Below, one piece after another: positions 59,729 through 64,000 of a stretch of DNA of 64,000 nt (within the stretch, counting starts at the first letter, position 1; the number at the start of each line of letters is the position of its first letter). This stretch comes from Oscheius dolichura. Lineage: Eukaryota > Nematoda > Chromadorea > Rhabditida > Rhabditidae. The notes under the pieces were generated by a model. It was not told where the DNA came from. It searched no databases and worked only from the letters and a program-made list of their open reading frames with translations. The position numbers and the translations under genes were made by a program. The stretch spans positions 2,652,001-2,716,000 of the forward strand of contig OW051494.1 of NCBI GenBank assembly GCA_932521035.1. The letters are read 5' to 3'.

Positions 59729-61103
59729 CTACTTGATCTTCGTAGCACGGGCATAGGTGGCATCGACGGCTCGATTGAGCGACTTGATCAGCTCGTTAGC
59801 CTTCTGATAGGCCTTGTCCACAGACGGCGGGGTAAAGACTTTGACAGCTCCGTTGTGCTGATCAATGCAGCCGTAGATCTTCTTGTCCAGGATCATCATC
59901 GAGATCATCTTCTCGACACGCTGCAACGGCATCTCGACCTTCTTGACAATGTAAGACAGATCCAGCTCCGAGTAGGGCTCCACCACACGGGAGATCTCCT
60001 TCTCCAGCATATTGTTCTGTAGAGCAATCGAGTGAATCGAGACTACCGTGTCATTCACCAGCTCTTTCGTATACTTATCCATACACTGAAATTTATTTTT
60101 AATATTATACAATGTTTATAATCAGAACAATTTCCAATTAATCATAAATGGGGAAAAAATATAATCTCAACGTGACAAACCTTCTGGAAAGACTTGAGAC
60201 ACCTTTTCCTAAAAGCTTCGGCCATTTCCATAACCGCCTCGATGTCATTTCCCTTGACAGAAGAGCAGACTTTCGAAGCCAGAAGCGGAGGAATGTGATC
60301 GGCCTCGTTGGCCATGATCTTCGAGAGAATCATATACTTGAGGGCACGGATGGAGTTGGCTTTATCTCCAGCCAGCTGAAATCCTTCCAAAGCCTCGTAG
60401 CAATAGGAATAAGACGTCTTGAAATCCTGCTCATCGGCCGAATACAAAATACCCGACTGAAGATCTATGGCAGCCTAAAAAATCATGTAACCATTTAAAA
60501 AATAAAATATAATACAAAACAGTAACTAACCTGCATGGAAGTAGAAACGTAAGCCCCGTTGGCACTAGTCTTGGCGAGAACCAGAGCAGTCTTGGCTTTG
60601 GCAAAATTCTTCAAGGCAAAGGCGCTGCGACTCTCCTCCAGACTGACCTCCATCAGCAGTTCTCTGTCTTCGAGCTTCTTCAGCTCGGCTTGCAACGGTC
60701 CGGCAATCTGCATCGACTCCCGGTGCTTTCCCTGCTCATTGAGGAGACGAATAAGCCTGGCCTCGAGGGTGCGTCTCAGAAAAACACGGTTATTATGGGT
60801 AGCCCATTTGATGCTCTTCTCAACAAGAGAAATTTTCTCTTTCGGCGGCTGCTCGATAGACAGAGACAGCTCAACAAGCTCACGGATCAATTTGGCTGCT
60901 TTAGCTTTTCCAACGAGCTCATAAAGAGGACGAGCCTCTATCATCAGCTCCTCAAGACTGGAAGTATCTTTCTCCGTAGCCAGCTTCTTTCCATAGCCCA
61001 AAATGACTTCTTCAACTTTCTTCAAGTCTTCTTCTGTGATGGTCGTCTTGTGCCTGGCTACAATCACACGAACAGCATCCAACGTAAGAGCAGAAGCAGC
61101 CAT
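59729..61103 (-). CDS. PSMD11: 26S proteasome regulatory subunit Rpn6 (copy B)
   Basis: Exons 61103-60531, 60474-60181 and 60085-59729 have exactly the lengths of copy A (573, 294, 357) and the same intron positions. The 407-residue product differs at about five positions (ATHNN, SAFALKNF, EADHIPP, PPSVDKAY, TYARATK). No frameshift or stop. Both copies keep about 160 bp of matching 5' flank, so both may be transcribed. Confidence 0.93.
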
Positions 61104-61324
61104 AGCGTAAGCAGATAGGGATACACCGAGTTAAAATGAATTCTACGCAGCCAAGCAACGTCGAAACTGTTTTAACCTGGTGAAATTGGGAAATTACAAC
61201 TCCCGACTTGTTCACCCTTTTCTCTAACAAGCAAGTTAAAAAGATACAACTTGAATACAATTAAATATTTATATGACACAATCAATTTGTCTAAAAAAAA
61301 CATAGATATACAATAGACTAGTCT

Positions 61325-61732
61325 CTATACCAGTTTGAGCAATTCCTTTACGGCCCAAACTACGTCGTCGAGAGTTTTATCCGTGCCGACAAGAACATCC
61401 ATAGCATTACAAAAACGATGAAACCCGTCTTTCTTTTCTTGTACAACTTTGGTCAGATGATCCATGTCCGAGGTAACTAAGTTGATCTCATTTTCGTCAC
61501 CAAAATTACGGATTCTGAAGCATATATGAAGGTCAAAAAGATACGGCTCAACTAACTTTTCATAGACTGTTCGAATATCCTTTTCTGCATCATCATACAA
61601 TACTAGATTAGAACTTTTCTGAAATTAAATCATCTCTAATACTCGTAGATAACAAACTAGCATAGTTCCGAGCTGTTGAAGCAGTAAACGTTCATCTGCA
61701 GCAATATTTGCAGCTTTAACGTGCCTAGACAT
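61325..61732 (-). CDS. Small helical protein, about 107 residues, unknown
   Basis: Three exons give MSRHVKAANIAADERLLLQQ LGTML, then SSNLVLYDDAEKDIRTVYEK, then (after an intron of about 43 nt) IRNFGDENEINLVTSDMDHL, KDGFHRFCNAMDVLVGTDKT and DDVVWAVKELLKLV. The start follows TTTTCAG by five bases. All-helical and acidic, like small adaptor-complex subunits, but no family is recognised. It lies only about 50 bp from the edge of the duplicated block and is not itself duplicated. Confidence 0.6.
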
Positions 61733-62299
61733 TCACCCTGAAAATACACGAAGTAATGGAAGTGGGGACAACAACAGTAATATTAGAACAAAGGATAAGA
61801 TTTTTATCTTCACACGTATCTAAAACACAGGAAATACGAGAGCAACCACCCCGTGGTAGGTTACTCAACAAGACTAGCAATTTAGCGCGTTGGCAAGGAA
61901 ATGTACGCAAAGCGCGCTAAAACAATAATTACAAAATCTTGAGTCTTCTAATACTCAACAGATGGTAATGCTAGAGGATGGAGGAGACCGCCGAGATTCT
62001 CTAGGAGGAGAAAGCCGGGATATTGTAGGAGTATCTCAAATGAGAGTGTTTTATGGATTTCTCTTCTTTCTCCTCCGATACATTCCTATCTGTTTACGTC
62101 TATCCAATTGTTCTCCCCTTTCCTCTGCACATCATAATGAGTTAGTCCTATTCCGCCTCCCTGTCCGCTGTCCATAAAAGGGATCCCCGGGACGACTCAC
62201 TCTCTTCTTTACGATATACGATTCTCTCCCCTGTCAATACCATTATTTTTCTCCTTTTCTCTAATAAACCTCTATTCCCTTCGTCTTCTTCTTCACGAC
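61733..62299. other. Intergenic sequence and probable 5' LTR of a BEL/Pao element
   Basis: The right part (roughly 62020-62299) has LTR traits: CATAAAAGGG box near 62172, AATAAA at 62263, and a CA end at 62298-62299 directly before a primer-binding-like TGGCGACCACTGG. The left boundary is not clear because no second LTR is in the window. Confidence 0.5.
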
Positions 62300-64000
62300 A
62301 TGGCGACCACTGGAAAGTAATCTGCGAAATCTTCTGCTACTGTTCTAGACTACTACTATTAGTATTCTGCTGCCACTAGTATTATACTCCAGTGCTTCGG
62401 ATCCTGTCTTCTCGCTGCTTGGACTCTACGACTGGGTTATCGTGAGTTCTTATTAGGGGACGGATCAGCATGACTACTCGCCCGGGACGTTCGATGAGTG
62501 GAACTCTACGGACGCAGATTGGATGCACAAAGGGTCGGATCATCAAATGGATTGATTTTTTTGATTCCGAGCCCTGCAGAGGGATCATCCGAAAAGTGAT
62601 CCGAATGCGACGACTGCTGTATGTGAGGAGGTTTTGGAAGAGATCAAGGAGTGTAAGGAGAGACTGAAGGACAACATGGCCTCGCTGCTCGACTACCACA
62701 AAGAATGGAAGCTGTTGTACAGAGACGACGACGAGGAGCGACGGATTTGGCAAAATTATGTGGACACCTACGGAGACTACATGCAGACCTACGAGGAAGC
62801 CAAGGACATCGTGGAGGAACTGAACTCGATGCATTCTCTACCGCTTCACCAGAGTTCCTTTTGGAGTAATCTCTTCGCCGTTCCTGCTCTCCGGTACCAT
62901 CCATCACCACTTGACCAACTCCAACTGCCCTCTCTCGAAGGAGATTCTGGAAAATCTCTACGTCGACAATGTCCTGCTTGGAGCTGACAACGTGGAGGAA
63001 GGCATCGTCAAATTCCACGTCAGCAAGAAGATATTCGCTGAAGCAGCAATGAATCTCCGTGATTTTGTCTCCAATTCAGCTGCTCTGAACAACTACTTCC
63101 GAGCTCAAGAAGAAGATCCGCCGCCGACGATCAAAATGCTTGGAATTCCCTGGAACACGGTGACTGACATCCTTTCATACCGACTGTCGGAATTCTACCA
63201 CCTTCGCTCGACAAAGAAGACAATTCTGTCGTTCACCGCCTCCCTGTTTGACCCACTCGGAAGCTGTTCCTGCAGAGCCTGTGGAAGGAACGCGTTCGTT
63301 GATGCCTCAGGATACGCATCTACCTCAGACGTCAACAAAGACACTGACAAGCTGGAAACCGCTCTTCTCTTTGCCAAGTCCCGTCTGGCTCCCAAGGATA
63401 AGATGACAATTCCCCGTCTGGAATTAATGGCCTGTTTGGTAGGAGTCCGAGCTCTCAAATTCGTCCATGAGAGTCTCAAGTTGGATATCTCGGAACACTT
63501 CCTCTGGACTGACTCGTCTTGCGTGTTGGGATGGATCTGATCTGGCAAGGACCAAGCAGTCTTCGTCCAAAATCGGCTGAATGAGATCCTCAATGCGCCA
63601 TTCAGTATTGTCTTCCAACATGTGGGAACCAAAATCAACCCTACCGACATCCTCAGCCGTGGATGTACGCCTTCGGAGCTGAAGGATTCTGCTCTATGGT
63701 TCAATGGACCTCCGTTCTTGCTGAATTCAACTCTGGATATAGATACGGACCTCCACAACTCCATTCAATCAACGCTGATGGCAGTAGAGGACAGTTATCC
63801 GGTAGTGGACCAGCCGCAGAAGATCATCCCGCCCCTAGTCCCTTTGGAATCAGTGAGCAGTTTCAGTAAGCTTCGCACTGTCTACATGATGCAGATGTTC
63901 TTCATGATCGCCAAGATGATTACCGCTACGTCAAAGATCCGCCTGCTGCAGCAGTTCATCCCCCGCCTGAAATCGTGCCCTCCTGTCACTTCATTTTGGG
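62300..64000 (+). pseudogene. BEL/Pao retroelement fragment: gag remnant, RT, RNase H (runs off right edge)
   Basis: A gag-like coiled segment (KECKERLKDNMASLLDYHKE, about 62640-62830) is joined after a large internal loss to the end of the reverse transcriptase (KEILENLYVDNVLLGADNVE, NLRDFVSNSA, KMLGIPWNTVTDILSYRLSE, SFTASLFDPLG), then directly to RNase H (AFVDASGYASTSDVN, IPRLELMACLVGVRALKFV, LWTDSSCVLGWI). A TGA at 63538 interrupts it; the frame resumes with NRLNEILNAPFSIVFQHVGT and NPTDILSRGCTPSEL. Internal deletions and the stop show a dead copy. Confidence 0.85.

Larger units (their letters stand above)
58880..61275. repeat. Inverted segmental duplication, arm B
   Basis: Reverse-complement match of 19697-22680, lacking the interval equivalent to about 21724-22318. 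The deletion junction is CAAGTCTAAA/CTCTCCGTTGCC at about 59232-59245. Confidence 0.9.

Overview
This is metazoan nuclear DNA, most likely from a small, compact invertebrate genome. About 25 protein-coding loci sit on both strands. Nearly all are split by very short introns (often 33-50 nt) with GT..AG ends, and several start codons lie a few bases after an isolated 3' splice acceptor, as in animals that use spliced-leader trans-splicing. A patched-related transporter, an ACDH-11/AidB-type acyl-CoA dehydrogenase and BEL/Pao retroelements would fit a nematode, but the sequence alone does not settle the phylum. All identifications come from reading translations by eye; no database search was run.

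Layout. 1-12.3 kb: a secreted C-type-lectin protein, an ER alpha-1,2-mannosidase (GH47), three small secreted or unknown proteins and a patched-related membrane protein, all on the minus strand. 13.1-19.2 kb: one long, lysine/serine-rich, many-exon gene on the plus strand. 19.7-22.7 kb: proteasome lid subunit Rpn6/PSMD11 with a small convergent gene and a tRNA-derived palindromic repeat; almost the same block recurs inverted at 58.8-61.3 kb. 22.0-27.9 kb: an unrecognised gene whose introns hold several unrelated foldback elements. 28.0-28.5 kb: a small coiled-coil protein. 29.1-33.4 kb: a BAZ2-type chromatin remodelling subunit (MBD, DDT, WHIM, two PHD fingers, bromodomain). 33.4-38.9 kb: a GC-rich stretch with no convincing gene.

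38.9-64 kb: Rab30; an acyl-CoA dehydrogenase; a small membrane protein and NOP10 in tandem; an acidic coiled-coil protein; an UNC93-like transporter; a hypothetical plus-strand gene; metaxin-2; a DDX51/Dbp6-type RNA helicase; a GNB1L/Asa1-type WD40 protein; a degenerate BEL/Pao integrase fragment; a ubiquitin-like plus kinase-like protein; the inverted PSMD11 copy; a small conserved-looking protein; and a second degenerate BEL/Pao fragment (gag, RT, RNase H) running off the right edge.

The genes are mostly housekeeping: proteasome, ribosome and snoRNP biogenesis, secretory traffic and glycan trimming, mitochondrial import, fatty-acid oxidation and chromatin. They do not form one pathway. The unusual content is structural: a recent inverted segmental duplication, at least five kinds of inverted-repeat element concentrated in the AT-rich parts, and signs of leader trans-splicing.
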